From assembly GCF_900188205.1 (NCBI RefSeq), contig NZ_FZOH01000012.1, positions 38,046-102,045 of the forward strand: a stretch of DNA of 64,000 bases, written 5' to 3'. Made by a program: the position numbers and the translations under genes. The DNA comes from Geodermatophilus saharensis (lineage in GTDB: Bacteria > Actinomycetota > Actinomycetes > Mycobacteriales > Geodermatophilaceae). The notes under the pieces are model-generated. The model ran no database searches, had not been told where the DNA came from, and saw only the letters and a list, made by a program, of their open reading frames with translations. Of this stretch, positions 8,841 to 18,523 are shown in pieces; positions within the stretch are counted from its first letter, which is position 1; each line of letters begins with the position of its first letter.

Positions 8841-9866
8841 ATGACTGCCCCACCCTCCGTAGTCGCCGCTGACGGCTTCCTCGCCGAGGCCGTCCCCGAC
8901 TGCGTCTCGGACCCGACCACCCTCTGCGCGCGGGTGTACGAGCTGTCCGGCATCGACTGGCTGGCCGGTAACGCCGACACGCTGATCGCCCGGCCGGCCC
9001 GGATCCTGCTGGTCCTGGTGCTCGCCGCGGTCGTGCGCCTCCTCGTGCACCGGGCCATCCGCCGGCTGACCGAGCGCACCGCGACCGGGTCGATGCCGAC
9101 GATCCTGCGGCCGCTGCGCAACCGCGGCGGCGCCGGCGACCCCTTCGAGCCGGTGGCGGCCCGGCGCACCCAGCGCGCCGAGGCCATCGGCTCGGTGCTG
9201 CGCAGCTTCGCCTCGTTCGTGATCATGGGCATCGCCGTCGTGCTGGTGCTCGGCGAGCTGGGGATCAACCTGGCGCCGATCGTGGCCAGCGCGGGGGTCG
9301 TCGGCGTCGCGCTCGGCTTCGGCGCGCAGAACCTGATCAAGGACTTCATCGCCGGGATCGGGATCATCCTCGAGGACCAGTACGGCGTCGGCGACGTCGT
9401 CGACCTCGGGGAGGCCAGCGGGACCGTCGAGGCGGTGGGCCTGCGGATCACCCGGCTGCGCGACGTCAACGGCGTCGTCTGGTACGCCCGCAACGGCGAG
9501 ATCCTGCGGGTCGGCAACAAGAGCCAGGGCTACGCGCAGGTGGTCATCGACATGCCCGTCGCGCACGACACCGACCTGGAGCGCTGCCGCACGGTGATGC
9601 AGGAGGTCGCCGACGAGATGTACGCCGAGGAGGACTGGGCCGCGGTGCTGCTGGCCGAGCCCGAGTCCCTCGGCGTGGAGCAGATCCTGTCGGAGGGGGT
9701 CTTCATGCGCGTGCAGGTGCGCTCGACCAACGCCGACCAGTGGCGGGTCGGCCGGGAGCTGCGGATGCGGCTCAAGGAGCGGTTCGTCGCCGAGGGCATC
9801 CGGACGCCGCCGCCGCTGCTCGGCGCCGCCTCGGCCGCCGCGGCGGGCACGGCCGGCGTCCGATGA
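8841..9866 (+). CDS. Mechanosensitive ion channel, MscS family
   Basis: 341 residues with three membrane helices (about 53-72, 117-138, and the pore helix near 150-170, [28 protein letters not shown]). The pore helix is followed by the MscS beta domain ([10 protein letters not shown]) and an alpha/beta C-terminal domain. The protein relieves turgor in the cytoplasmic membrane. ATG 8841 was chosen because GGAGGG ends three bases upstream; a GTG directly before it is less likely. The 3' end overlaps the MFS gene by ATGA. Confidence 0.88.
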   Translation: MTAPPSVVAADGFLAEAVPDCVSDPTTLCARVYELSGIDWLAGNADTLIARPARILLVLVLAAVVRLLVHRAIRRLTERTATGSMPTILRPLRNRGGAGDPFEPVAARRTQRAEAIGSVLRSFASFVIMGIAVVLVLGELGINLAPIVASAGVVGVALGFGAQNLIKDFIAGIGIILEDQYGVGDVVDLGEASGTVEAVGLRITRLRDVNGVVWYARNGEILRVGNKSQGYAQVVIDMPVAHDTDLERCRTVMQEVADEMYAEEDWAAVLLAEPESLGVEQILSEGVFMRVQVRSTNADQWRVGRELRMRLKERFVAEGIRTPPPLLGAASAAAAGTAGVR

Positions 9867-11158
9867 GCGGGAACGGGGCCGCCGGCACGGCGGAGGGCCG
9901 GCCCTCGTTCCGGGCGGTCTTCGCCGTGCGGGAGTTCCGGCCGCTGTTCGGCACCTACACGCTGTCGACGATCGGCGACGAACTCGCCCGCGTGGCGCTG
10001 ACCGTCCTCGTCTACCAGCGCACCGACTCCCCGCTGCTGTCGGCGTTCACCTTCGCGCTGAGCTTCCTGCCGTGGGCGCTGGGCGGGCCGGTGCTCGCCA
10101 CGATCGCCGACCGGTTCCCGCGGCAGCGGGTGCTGGTCGTCAGCGACGTCCTGCGGGCCGGGCTGGTTGCGGCCATGGCGGTCCCCGGCACGCCGCTGCC
10201 GGTGCTGCTCGCGCTGCTGTTCGCCGTGTCGCTGTGCGCGCCGCCGTTCGAGTCGGCCCGCTCGGCGCTCATGGCCGACGTCCTGGAGGGCGAGCGGTAC
10301 GCGGTCGCGACCTCGCTGACCAACGTCAGCCTGCAGGTGGCGCAGGTGGTCGGGTTCGTCGCCGCCGGCGCGCTGGTCACCGCGTTCGACCCGTCGGTGG
10401 TGCTGCTCCTCAACGCGGCGACCTTCGTCGTCTCGGCGCTGTGGCTGTCGGTCGGGCTGCAGCGCCGGCCGGCGCCGATCGAGCCCACCGACGAGCCGTC
10501 CTCGGTGTGGCGCGAGACCGGCGAGGGACTGCGGCTGATCGGGCGCAGCCCCCGGCTGGTCGCGATCATCGGCCTGCTGTGGACCGGCACGCTGTTCGCC
10601 AACGCCGCCGAGGGCATCGCCGCACCGCTCACCGACGACCTCGGCGAGGGCGCCGTCGCGCTCGGCGTGCTGCTGGCGGCCAACCCGCTGGGCGTGACCG
10701 TCGGCGGCCTCGTCGTCGCCCGCCTGCTCGGGACCACCCGCGCCGAGCGGCTCATGCCGGTGCTCGTCGTCCTGTCCCTCGCGCCGGTGCTGCTCGCCGG
10801 GCTGGTGGCGCTGGCGGCCGGGCCCGGGCGGGGGGCGTACGGGCTCGTCGTCGCCCTGCTGTTCGTCGCCGGCCTCGGCGCCTCCTGGACCATCCCGCTC
10901 AACGTCGCCTTCGTGCAGGCGGTGCCGCCGGCGGTGCGCGGGCGGGCGTTCGGCGTCGCGGTCAGCGGCCTCTACGGCGTGCAGGGGCTGGGCGCGCTCG
11001 GCGCCGGGCTGGCGGCCGAGCGGGTCCCGGCCGCCGCCGTCGTCGCGATCGCCGGCGGCCTGGGCCTGGTCGCCGTCGTCCCCCCGCTGCTCGCCCTCGC
11101 CCGCACCCGACCCGCCGTGGCGGGCCGGCACCGGACTGCGGGACCATCGGTGTCATGA
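9863..11158 (+). CDS. MFS transporter
   Basis: 431 residues with about 10-12 hydrophobic helices and the MFS loop 2-3 signature region [14 protein letters not shown]. Conserved EXPORTER-type features include [22 protein letters not shown] at the N-terminus, typical of MFS_3/enterobactin-exporter-like proteins. The substrate is unknown. It is translationally coupled to both the MscS gene (ATGA at 9863) and glbO (ATGA at 11155), so the three form one operon; a link to osmotic or nitrosative stress would be inference. Confidence 0.85.
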   Translation: MSGNGAAGTAEGRPSFRAVFAVREFRPLFGTYTLSTIGDELARVALTVLVYQRTDSPLLSAFTFALSFLPWALGGPVLATIADRFPRQRVLVVSDVLRAGLVAAMAVPGTPLPVLLALLFAVSLCAPPFESARSALMADVLEGERYAVATSLTNVSLQVAQVVGFVAAGALVTAFDPSVVLLLNAATFVVSALWLSVGLQRRPAPIEPTDEPSSVWRETGEGLRLIGRSPRLVAIIGLLWTGTLFANAAEGIAAPLTDDLGEGAVALGVLLAANPLGVTVGGLVVARLLGTTRAERLMPVLVVLSLAPVLLAGLVALAAGPGRGAYGLVVALLFVAGLGASWTIPLNVAFVQAVPPAVRGRAFGVAVSGLYGVQGLGALGAGLAAERVPAAAVVAIAGGLGLVAVVPPLLALARTRPAVAGRHRTAGPSVS

Positions 11159-11589
11159 GCGAGGCGAGCCGGTCCCTGCCCTCGGCGCGGACCTTCTACG
11201 AGGAGGTCGGCGGCGAGCCGGTCTTCCGGCGGCTGGTCGCCCGCTTCTACGAGGGCGTCCGCTCCGACCCGGTGCTCGCGCCGCTGTACCCCCAGGACGA
11301 CTGGGACGGCGCCGAGACCAGGCTGCGCGGCTTCCTCGAGCAGTACTGGGGCGGTCCGACGACGTACTCCCAGCAGCGCGGCCACCCGCGGCTGCGCATG
11401 CGCCACGCACCGTTCGCCATCGGCCCGGCCGAGCGCGACGCGTGGCTGCGGCACATGCGCGACGCCGTCGACTCCCTCGGGCTGACCGCCGAGCAGGACG
11501 CCACCCTCTGGGGCTACCTGACGATGGCCGCCCGCAGCATGCAGAACCGCTGGCCCGACGACGCGCCCGGCGACCTCTCCCTCTCCTGA
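11155..11589 (+). CDS. glbO: Group II truncated hemoglobin
   Basis: 144 residues with the two-over-two globin landmarks: Tyr32 (B10), Tyr45 (CD1), proximal His84 in MRHAPF, and Trp97 (G8), the group II signature residue. It binds heme and O2/NO; mycobacterial GlbO is membrane associated and linked to respiration. The ATG overlaps the MFS stop. The alpha-glucosidase follows 68 bp later, matching the mycobacterial Rv2470-Rv2471 order. Confidence 0.93.
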   Translation: MSEASRSLPSARTFYEEVGGEPVFRRLVARFYEGVRSDPVLAPLYPQDDWDGAETRLRGFLEQYWGGPTTYSQQRGHPRLRMRHAPFAIGPAERDAWLRHMRDAVDSLGLTAEQDATLWGYLTMAARSMQNRWPDDAPGDLSLS

Positions 11590-11657
11590 ACCCGCGCGCA
11601 GCCGGCCGTCGACGACGACGGCGCTGCGAGCGCGCCCTCCGACACCCGAGGAGCCCG

Positions 11658-13253
11658 GTGACCCCGGTCGACCCTGCCCTGCACCCGTTCCGCCGTGCCG
11701 ACACCGACTGGTGGCGCGACGCCGTCTTCTACCAGGTCTACGTCCGCAGCTTCGCCGACGGCAGCGGCGACGGCGTCGGCGACCTCGTCGGCATCCGCTC
11801 GCGCCTGCCGTACCTCGCCGAGCTCGGCGTCGACGCGCTGTGGATCACGCCGTTCTACCCCTCGCCGATGGCCGACCACGGCTACGACGTCGCCGACCCC
11901 CGCGACGTCGAGCCGGTCTTCGGCGACCTCCCCGGGTTCGACGCCCTGCTGACCGACGCGCACGCCCTCGGGATCCGCGTGACCGTCGACCTGGTGCCCA
12001 ACCACACCTCCGACCGGCACGCCTGGTTCCAGGCCGCGCTGGCCGCCGGCCCCGGCTCGCCCGAGCGGGCGCGCTACCTGTTCCGCGACGGCCGCGGGCC
12101 CGACGGCGCGCAGCCGCCGAACAACTGGCCCTCGGTCTTCGGCGGCCCGGCGTGGACGCGGGTGCCCGACGGCCAGTGGTACCTGCACCTCTTCGCCCCC
12201 GAGCAGCCCGACCTGGACTTCACGAACCCCGAGGTCGTCGCCGACCTGGAGACGACGATGCGGTTCTGGCTCGACCGCGGGGTCGACGGCTTCCGCATCG
12301 ACGTCGGCCACGGCATGGCCAAGCCCGAGGGCCTGCCCGACATGGTCCCGATGGAGGACACCGGCCTGCTCGACGACCACGGGCCCGGGGACCTCCGGTT
12401 CGACGACGAGGGCGTGCACGACGTGCACCGCCGGGTGCGGGCCGTCCTCGACGAGTACCCCGGCACCATGGCCGTCGGCGAGGTGTGGCTGAAGGACGAC
12501 GACCGGCTCGCGCGCTACCTGCGCGCCGACGAGCTGCACCTGGCCTTCAACTTCAAGCTGCTGACCGCCGACTGGGACGTCGAGGACCTGCGCGACGCCG
12601 TCGTCCACTCGCTGGCCACCGTGGCGACGACGCCCGCGCCGGCGTGCTGGGTGCTGTCCAACCACGACCGCCCGCGGCACGTGACCCGCTACGGCGGCGG
12701 CGAGGCGGGCACCCGGCGGGCGCGGGCGGCGGCGCTGCTGCAGCTGGCGCTGCCCGGCTCGGCCTACGTCTACAACGGCGACGAGCTCGGCATGCCCGAC
12801 GTCGACCTGCCCGACGAGGCGCTGCAGGACCCGATCTGGGAGCGCTCGGGCCACACCGAGCGCGGCCGCGACGCCTGCCGGATCCCGGTGCCGTGGTCGG
12901 GCACCGAGCCGTCCTACGGCTTCTCCGCCCGGCCCGACACCTGGCTGCCGATGCCCGCGGGCTGGGGGCCGCTGACCGCCGAGGCGCAGGCCGCCGACCC
13001 GGCGTCGGTGCTCTCGCTGTACCGGGCGGCGCTGCGCCTGCGCCGGTCCTCGCCGCTGTTCGCCGGGGAGTCCCTCGAGTGGCTGCCGGCTCCGGAGGGC
13101 TGCCTGGCGTTCCGCCGCCCGGGCGGGCTGGTGTGCCTGGTCAACGCCTCGGCGCGCGCCGTGCCGCTGCCGGAGGGCGCGGTCCTGCTGGCCAGCGAGG
13201 ACGTCTCCGGGGGCGTCGTGCCGGCCGACACGGCGGTCTGGCTGCACGCCTGA
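11658..13253 (+). CDS. aglA: Alpha-glucosidase / GH13 alpha-amylase family
   Basis: 531 residues from GTG 11658, preceded by GAGGAG. The GH13 (beta/alpha)8 barrel shows DLVPNHTSDRHAWF, nucleophile Asp215 in GFRIDVGH, acid/base Glu275 in VGEVWL, and Asp337 in LSNHDRPR, with a C-terminal beta domain. It hydrolyses alpha-glucosidic bonds in the cytoplasm. The catalytic glutamate context and lack of an N-terminal carbohydrate module argue against trehalose synthase or GlgB. Two hairpins follow. Confidence 0.9.
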   Translation: MTPVDPALHPFRRADTDWWRDAVFYQVYVRSFADGSGDGVGDLVGIRSRLPYLAELGVDALWITPFYPSPMADHGYDVADPRDVEPVFGDLPGFDALLTDAHALGIRVTVDLVPNHTSDRHAWFQAALAAGPGSPERARYLFRDGRGPDGAQPPNNWPSVFGGPAWTRVPDGQWYLHLFAPEQPDLDFTNPEVVADLETTMRFWLDRGVDGFRIDVGHGMAKPEGLPDMVPMEDTGLLDDHGPGDLRFDDEGVHDVHRRVRAVLDEYPGTMAVGEVWLKDDDRLARYLRADELHLAFNFKLLTADWDVEDLRDAVVHSLATVATTPAPACWVLSNHDRPRHVTRYGGGEAGTRRARAAALLQLALPGSAYVYNGDELGMPDVDLPDEALQDPIWERSGHTERGRDACRIPVPWSGTEPSYGFSARPDTWLPMPAGWGPLTAEAQAADPASVLSLYRAALRLRRSSPLFAGESLEWLPAPEGCLAFRRPGGLVCLVNASARAVPLPEGAVLLASEDVSGGVVPADTAVWLHA

Positions 13254-13258
13254 TGAAG

Positions 13259-13359
13259 GGCCTCCCTGCACCCACCCCTCGCTGTCGCTCGGGGCGGGAC
13301 CGTGCAGGGAGGCCGTTCCAGCACCTCACCGGCCCCTCCGCTCGGGGGGTCGGTGAGGT
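13259..13359 (+). terminator. Two consecutive hairpins after aglA
   Basis: Hairpin one pairs 13259-13271 with 13302-13314 (13 bp, perfect); its loop contains a smaller GC stem. Hairpin two pairs 13323-13336 with 13346-13359 (14 bp including one G-T). Together they fill the gap between the aglA stop and the next promoter. Confidence 0.7.
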
Positions 13360-13369
13360 CCGCCACGGG

Positions 13370-13375
13370 TAGGAT
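13370..13375 (+). promoter_or_regulatory. -10 hexamer TAGGAT upstream of the ABC ATPase gene
   Basis: TAGGAT is a near-consensus actinobacterial -10 hexamer, placed just after the terminator pair. Transcription would start near 13382, giving an 80-nt leader. No clear -35 is seen. Confidence 0.45.
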
Positions 13376-13465
13376 CGGTCCCGGTACCCAGCGTCGCGGG
13401 GACGCTGCCAGCACGGTCCCTCGGCCCTGGTCGCGGGACCCGGTCCGGGGGAGGCCCGCCCGCTC

Positions 13466-14998
13466 ATGACGTTGCTGCAGGTCCAGGGACTGACCAAGTC
13501 CTACGGGGCCAGGCGGGTCCTGCGCGAGGTCTCCTTCGCCGTCGACGAGGGCGAGGTCGTCGGGCTCGTCGGCACCAACGGGGCGGGCAAGTCCACCCTC
13601 GGCGACATCGTCGCCGGCATCACCCCGGCCGACGGGGGGTCGATGACCCTGCAGGGCTCCCCGTACGCGCCGCTGTCGGCCGACGACGCCCGCCACCTCG
13701 GCGTCGGCGTCGTCGAGCAGCTGGTCCGGATCGACCCCGCCCTCACCGTCGCCCGGGCGGTCTTCCGCGGCACGCCCCAGGCCGGCCGCCCGCAGGCCGA
13801 GCTGCGCCGGCAGGCGCAGGTGCTGCTCGCCGAGGTCGCCCTCGACGTGGACCCCGACACCCTGGTCGGCGACCTGCCGCACTTCGTGCACGGCCTGGTG
13901 GAGACCGCCCGCGTGCTCGCCGAGGACACCCGGCTGGTCGTGCTCGACGAGGTGTCGGCCGCGCTTCTGCCCCTGGAGGTCTCGCGGCTGCACGCCGTCA
14001 CCGGCCGGCTGCGCCGGCAGGGCCGCGGCGTGCTGTACATCAGCCACCGGCTGCCCGAGATGCTCGAGGTGGTCGACCGGGTGCTCGTCCTGCGCGAGGG
14101 CCGGATCGCCCTCGACAGCCCGAGCGCCGACCTCGACCCCGAGCGGCTGGCCGCCGAGACGGTCGGCGCGCCGGTGGCCCCGCCGGCGCCGCGGGTCGCG
14201 TCGGTGGCCGCGCCGGTCCTCCAGGACGACGTCCCGGTGCCCGCCGACACGCACCCGGCTCCCTCGGGCGACGACGTCGCCCTGCAGGTGCGCAACCTGC
14301 GGGTGCCGGGCCGGGTCGAGGGCGTCGACCTGGTGCTGCGCCGCGGCGAGGTGGTCGGGCTGACCGGGCACCGCGCCTCCGGCGTCGCCGAGATCGCCGA
14401 CGCGCTCTCCGGGGAGCTGCCCGCCGTCACCGACGAGCTGCTCCTGCACGGCGAGCCCCGGTCGCTGGGCCCGGCCGACGAGTGCCCGCTGCGGCTGCCG
14501 GCCTACCACCCCGACCAGGACGCCTACGGCGTCGACCCCGGCGAGACGATCGCCCGGACCCTCACCCAGGAGGCCTGGGGCGCGCTCACCGACATCCGCA
14601 CGGAGATCGCGACGCTGCGCGGGGTCATCCGCACCGTGCACCAGTTCGACGTGAAGACGCTGAGCATCCGCACCGTCTTCGGCGCGCTGTCCGGTGGCGA
14701 CCAGCACAAGCTGGCCCTGGCCCGGTGGATGGCCTCGGCCCGCGACGTCGTCGTGCTGCACGAGCCCACCCGCGGCCTCGACGTGCGGGCCCGCGCGCAG
14801 GTGCGCCGGCTGCTCGACGAGGCCACCGCGCACGGGACGTCGGTCGTCGTCGTCTCCGTCGACCCCGACGAGCTGGCCGAGTGCTGCGACCGCGTCGGCA
14901 TCGTCTCCGGGGGCCGGGTCGCGCGCTGGATCGACACCCGCGAGCTCGCCGTCGACGCCGTCCGCGAGCGCATCGTCGAGGCGGCCACCGCCGCGTGA
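13466..14998 (+). CDS. ABC transporter ATPase with two fused, complementary degenerate NBDs (CUT2-like)
   Basis: 510 residues, arranged as in RbsA/MglA sugar ATPases. NBD1 has an intact Walker A (GTNGAGKST near 37-45) and LVVLDE, but its signature is replaced by LPHFVHGLVE. NBD2 has lost Walker A (TGHRASGV, no lysine) but keeps LSGGD, with VVVLHEPT in place of the usual LDEPT. A degenerate second Walker A is normal for this family; the missing first signature is not. In a head-to-tail monomer the one intact Walker A would face the one intact signature, leaving a single ATPase site. No permease or binding-protein gene is adjacent, so the partner and substrate are unknown. Confidence 0.8.
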   Translation: MTLLQVQGLTKSYGARRVLREVSFAVDEGEVVGLVGTNGAGKSTLGDIVAGITPADGGSMTLQGSPYAPLSADDARHLGVGVVEQLVRIDPALTVARAVFRGTPQAGRPQAELRRQAQVLLAEVALDVDPDTLVGDLPHFVHGLVETARVLAEDTRLVVLDEVSAALLPLEVSRLHAVTGRLRRQGRGVLYISHRLPEMLEVVDRVLVLREGRIALDSPSADLDPERLAAETVGAPVAPPAPRVASVAAPVLQDDVPVPADTHPAPSGDDVALQVRNLRVPGRVEGVDLVLRRGEVVGLTGHRASGVAEIADALSGELPAVTDELLLHGEPRSLGPADECPLRLPAYHPDQDAYGVDPGETIARTLTQEAWGALTDIRTEIATLRGVIRTVHQFDVKTLSIRTVFGALSGGDQHKLALARWMASARDVVVLHEPTRGLDVRARAQVRRLLDEATAHGTSVVVVSVDPDELAECCDRVGIVSGGRVARWIDTRELAVDAVRERIVEAATAA

Positions 14999-15049
14999 CG
15001 GAGCACCCCACCGAGCGGTCCTGCGCCCGGTGAGGTGCTCTCGTCCTCG

Positions 15050-15418
15050 CTAGACGCTGACGGTGCCGGCGACCGCCCGCAGCTTGTGCCGGGCGAGAGC
15101 GAGGTTCGCCGTCACGCGGTTGAGCGCCAGGTAGATGAACAGGCCGGAGTTGCTCTGGCCCTTGAGCACGTTGATCAGGTGGTACTGGTTCTGCAGCGTG
15201 ATCAGGATGTCCTCGATCTCGTCCTTGAGCTCGAGGTCCTGGATGGTGCGCAGCTTGGCGCGCACCACGTTCGAGTTCCCGGCGGCCGCGACGTTCAGGT
15301 CGAAGCCGGGCGTGCCCCCGCTGGCGAGGGCCATGCCGCTGTCGATGTCCACGATCGCGGCGCCGCTGGCGCCCTCGATCGCGAGCAGGTCGGCGATGAT
15401 GTTGTCCAGCTGTGCCAC
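15050..15418 (-). CDS. Roadblock/LC7 domain protein
   Basis: 122 residues, the usual size of stand-alone bacterial Roadblock/LC7 proteins. The fold is visible as [28 protein letters not shown], the glycine-rich turn, and a long helix followed by [20 protein letters not shown]. Such proteins dimerise and regulate small Ras-like GTPases (MglA type) in the cytoplasm; no such GTPase is adjacent. I chose GTG 15418 (AGGAG eight bases upstream); a 226-residue extension would add a Pro/Arg-rich tail that looks non-coding. It faces the ABC gene tail to tail. Confidence 0.85.
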   Translation of the reverse strand: MAQLDNIIADLLAIEGASGAAIVDIDSGMALASGGTPGFDLNVAAAGNSNVVRAKLRTIQDLELKDEIEDILITLQNQYHLINVLKGQSNSGLFIYLALNRVTANLALARHKLRAVAGTVSV

Positions 15419-15964
15419 GGGGATGGCTCCTGTCGTCTCGATGGGAGGACGCAGCAGCGGGCTGCTGCGCGCCGGGTCGGGAGGTGACCCGGATCGGCCG
15501 GAGGGACCGGACGTCTGTGTGTGCACGGGGCGCGGATCGGGCGCCGCCGCGTCCTGCGGTGCACCGGCGGGAGCGCGGTGCGCGGCCCTCCCGTCGACGA
15601 CGGGTGGAGCACCGGGTGGTGCCGCCGGCCGGGACCCGTCGTCCGGGGCCCGGGCGCGAGGCTCCGTGGGCCGTTCGCCTGGTGTGGCGCGTCCCCACGT
15701 CCACAGCGACGCCCACCACCCGGTTGCCATGCCTGTCGTTCCGCCTTCGCCGAGGGGCTCAGGACCCCAGACAACACGGGTCCCCGGGGCCCGGCAAACC
15801 GGCCGGCATTCCTGCAGGTGAGTGGACCGACACCCTCGGCGACCGTCTCCGGGGGTCCCCCGTCCGGTCCGGAGCCCGCCCGGCCCGCCGCTCCCGCGCC
15901 GTCCTCCGGTACCTTCCGCCGAGACCGCGCGGGCCGCCGCCCGCTGCCTCTCGGAGGAGACACC
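15419..15964. other. 546-bp intergenic region between Roadblock gene and bioY
   Basis: No gene is convincing here: the open frames are Pro/Arg-rich and overlap each other. It holds the inverted repeat GCAGCAGC-GG-GCTGCTGC (15451-15468) in the Roadblock leader, a plausible operator or 5' hairpin. It also holds a -10-like TACCTT (15910-15915) and the bioY ribosome binding site. No biotin-regulator site or riboswitch was recognised. Confidence 0.5.
15910..15915 (+). promoter_or_regulatory. Probable -10 hexamer of the bioY operon
   Basis: TACCTT fits TANNNT. Transcription would start near 15922, giving a leader of about 43 nt that carries GGAGGAG (15953-15959) before the bioY GTG. Confidence 0.4.
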
Positions 15965-16528
15965 GTGAAGACCCGGGACCTCGCCTACGTCGCCCTCTTC
16001 GCCGCGATCATCGCGGTGCTGGGCACACTGCCGGCCATCCCCGTCGGCCCGGTGCCGATCACCGCGCAGACGCTCGGCGTGATGCTCGCCGGTGCCGTCC
16101 TGGGGGCCCGCCGCGGCTTCCTCGCGGTCCTGCTGTTCCTGGTCCTGGTGGCCGTCGGGCTGCCGCTGCTGGCCAGCGGCGCGGGCGGCCTGGCGCCCTT
16201 CGCCGGACCGACGGCGGGCTACCTGTTCAGCTGGCCGGTGGCCGCCTTCGTGATCGGCTGGCTGACCGAGCGCACCTGGGACCGGTACAACGTCCTGGTC
16301 GGCACGGTGGTCAACGTCGTCGGCGGCATCGTGGTGATCTACGCGATCGGGGTCCCCGTGCTCAAGGCCGTCGTCGGCCTGCCGTGGGCCGAGGCGTTCT
16401 GGTCCGGTGCCGCGGTGTTCGTCCCGGGCGACCTGTTCAAGGCCTTCGTCGCCGCGGCCGTCGCCGACGTCGTCCGGCGCAGCTACCCGGTCATCGAGCG
16501 TCCCCGGCGGGCCGCCGGCGCCCGGTGA
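15965..16528 (+). CDS. bioY: Biotin transporter S component BioY
   Basis: 187 residues with five or six membrane helices. Family hallmarks seen: [35 protein letters not shown] near the N-terminus, [24 protein letters not shown] in the middle, and [12 protein letters not shown] near the end. BioY binds biotin in the cytoplasmic membrane and works with an ECF module, whose genes follow. GTG 15965 has GGAGGAG five bases upstream. It overlaps bioM by GTGA. Confidence 0.93.
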   Translation: MKTRDLAYVALFAAIIAVLGTLPAIPVGPVPITAQTLGVMLAGAVLGARRGFLAVLLFLVLVAVGLPLLASGAGGLAPFAGPTAGYLFSWPVAAFVIGWLTERTWDRYNVLVGTVVNVVGGIVVIYAIGVPVLKAVVGLPWAEAFWSGAAVFVPGDLFKAFVAAAVADVVRRSYPVIERPRRAAGAR

Positions 16529-17265
16529 GGTTCCGCCGTCCCGGTGCGGCGCCGCCGGCCGACGACGTCGCCGACCCCGCGCGCGGCATCGAGCTGCGCG
16601 GCGTGGGGCACCGGTACGGGGAGCGGGTGGTGCTCGACGGCGTCGACCTGACGCTCACCGAGCGGCGCGTCGGCGTCATCGGGTCCAACGGCTCGGGGAA
16701 GAGCACGTTCGCCCGGCTGCTCAACGGCCTGGTGGTGCCCAGCGAGGGCCGGGTGCTGGTCGACGGGCTGGACACCCGCACCCAGGTGCGCGCCGTGCGG
16801 CGGCGGGTCGGGTTCGTGTTCCAGGACCCCGACGCGCAGATCGTGCACCCGACGGTGGCGGAGGACGTCGCCTACGGGCTGGAGAACCAGGGCGTCCCGC
16901 CCGACGAGCGGGCCGCCCGCACCGCCGAGGCGCTGGACCGCTACGGCCTGGCCGGGCACGCCGACCACCCGGCGCACCTGCTCTCCGGTGGGCAGAAGCA
17001 GCTCCTGGCCATCGCCGGCGTGCTGGTCATGCGCCCGGCCCGGGTCGTGTTCGACGAGCCCACCACCCTGCTGGACCTGGTCAACGCCCGCCGCGTGGCC
17101 GAGCTGATCGCCGGGCTCGAGCAGCAGGTGGTCGTGGTCACCCACCAGCTGGACCTGCTCGACGACTTCGACCGCGTGCTCGTCGTCGACGGCGGCCGGG
17201 TCGTCGAGGACGCCCCCCCGGGTCCGGCCGTGGCGGCCTACCGGGCGCTGATGGCGGTCCGGTGA
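16525..17265 (+). CDS. bioM: ECF transporter ATPase BioM
   Basis: 246 residues. All ABC motifs are intact: Walker [11 protein letters not shown]-loop [11 protein letters not shown], signature LLSGGQKQ, Walker B VVFDEPT, and the H-loop VVTHQ. It powers biotin import together with BioN and BioY. The start GTG overlaps the bioY stop by four bases, and the next gene again overlaps by GTGA, so the subunits are translationally coupled. One oddity is LLDLVNARR after Walker B, where the D-loop usually reads LDxxxR. Confidence 0.9.
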   Translation: MRFRRPGAAPPADDVADPARGIELRGVGHRYGERVVLDGVDLTLTERRVGVIGSNGSGKSTFARLLNGLVVPSEGRVLVDGLDTRTQVRAVRRRVGFVFQDPDAQIVHPTVAEDVAYGLENQGVPPDERAARTAEALDRYGLAGHADHPAHLLSGGQKQLLAIAGVLVMRPARVVFDEPTTLLDLVNARRVAELIAGLEQQVVVVTHQLDLLDDFDRVLVVDGGRVVEDAPPGPAVAAYRALMAVR

Positions 17266-17912
17266 CGCTCACGCTCTACGTCCCCGGAGCCGGGGTGGTG
17301 CACCGGCTCCCGGCCGGGGTCAAGCTGCTGGCCCTGGTCGTCCTCGCCGTGGCGCTGTTCGCCCTGCCCTCGGTGACGGCGGCCGCCGCCGCGCTGGCGG
17401 GGGTGGTGGCCGTCGGACTGCTGGTGGCCCGGCTGCCGGCGGCCGTGCTGACCCGGCAGGCGCGGGCGGTCGTGTGGTGGCTGCTGGTGCTGCTGCTGGT
17501 CCACGCCGTGACCACCGACCTGCGCACCGGCACCCACGTCGCGCTGCGCCTGCTCACGCTGGTGCTCGCCGCGGCCGTGGTGACCGCGACGACGCGGGTG
17601 AGCGAGATGGTCCGGGTGGTCGAGCGGCTGTGCGCCCCGCTGCGGCTGGTCGGCGTCCGGCCGGCGCGGGTCGGGCTGGCCATCGCCATGGCACTGCGGT
17701 TCATCCCCGTGCTCGTCGAGCGCGCCGACCGGATCCGTGCCGCCCAGGCCGCTCGCGGCGGCACGGCACGCGGGGTCCGCGCCCTGCGGACGACGGTGGC
17801 GCCGTTGCTGGTGCAGGTGCTGCAGATGGCCCACGACGTCAGCGAGGCGCTCGACGCCCGCGGCGCCGACGACGACCCGCCCCCTCGCCGCCGCTCCCCG
17901 GAGGTCCCGTGA
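17262..17912 (+). CDS. bioN: ECF transporter T component BioN (CbiQ-like)
   Basis: 216 residues with four to five hydrophobic helices. The cytoplasmic coupling helices carry the EcfT-type Ala-Arg-Gly motifs, here AAQAARGG and ALDARGADD near the C-terminus. It couples ATP hydrolysis by BioM to BioY. Its start overlaps bioM (GTGA) and its stop overlaps the MOSC gene (GTGA). Confidence 0.88.
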   Translation: MTLTLYVPGAGVVHRLPAGVKLLALVVLAVALFALPSVTAAAAALAGVVAVGLLVARLPAAVLTRQARAVVWWLLVLLLVHAVTTDLRTGTHVALRLLTLVLAAAVVTATTRVSEMVRVVERLCAPLRLVGVRPARVGLAIAMALRFIPVLVERADRIRAAQAARGGTARGVRALRTTVAPLLVQVLQMAHDVSEALDARGADDDPPPRRRSPEVP

Positions 17913-18436
17913 CCGGCACGCTGACCGAGATCTGGCTGACGCCGACGGCGGCCGCGCCGATGCGGCGGGTGACCGCCGCGCGGCTGCTGGCCGGCCGGGG
18001 GGTCGAGGGCGACCGCTACGCCCTGGGCGGCGGCACGTGGGCGCGGTACCCGGACCTGGAGAAGCAGCTCACGCTCATCGACTCCGCCGACGTCGCCGCG
18101 GTCGCCGCCGAGGTGGGCGTCCCCCTGACGCCCGGGGACACCCGCCGCAACCTGGTCACCACCGGCATCGAGCTCCCGTCGCTGGTGGGCCGCTGGTTCG
18201 CCGTGGGGGACGCGCTGCTCTTCGGCGCCAAGCGCTGTCCGCCGTGCACCCACCTCGAGCGGCTGACCGGCGCGCGGCTGGTGAAGGCGATGGTGCACCG
18301 CGGCGGGGTCAACGCGGGGGTGTTCGCGGGCGCGGAGGTCACCGAGGGCGCCGTCGTCCGGCTGGTGTCGGAGGAGGAGGCGGCCGAGCGCGGGATGCCC
18401 ACCGGCGCCGGCCGGCCGGTGCCGCGGGTCGTGTGA
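17909..18436 (+). CDS. MOSC domain-containing protein
   Basis: 175 residues with the MOSC fold: GRGVEGDRYALGGGTW, NLVTTGIELPSLVGRWFAVGDALLFG and the key cysteine in KRCPPCTHLERLTG. The domain, named after molybdenum cofactor sulfurases, binds Moco or transfers sulfur. It is coupled to bioN by a GTGA overlap and appears to be the fourth gene of the biotin-import operon. Whether it acts in sulfur supply for biotin synthesis or is merely cotranscribed cannot be decided. Confidence 0.87.
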   Translation: MTGTLTEIWLTPTAAAPMRRVTAARLLAGRGVEGDRYALGGGTWARYPDLEKQLTLIDSADVAAVAAEVGVPLTPGDTRRNLVTTGIELPSLVGRWFAVGDALLFGAKRCPPCTHLERLTGARLVKAMVHRGGVNAGVFAGAEVTEGAVVRLVSEEEAAERGMPTGAGRPVPRVV

Positions 18437-18523
18437 CGGGCCGGTCGGCCGCCGCGCGCCGGTGGCGCCGCCCGGCCGGCGACCTCCGTGGAACCTCCGC
18501 GCCGTGCGGCCCGTGGTACCGGT

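Noticed and set aside
5095..8853. 1252-residue minus-strand frame
   Set aside because: Only its last 287 residues (SCO6745 protein) are real; the rest is antisense to the prolyl oligopeptidase and crosses the HNH gene out of frame.
15419..15730. N-terminal extension of the Roadblock protein
   Set aside because: Pro/Arg-rich, no ribosome site at its start, while GTG 15418 has AGGAG and gives the standard length.
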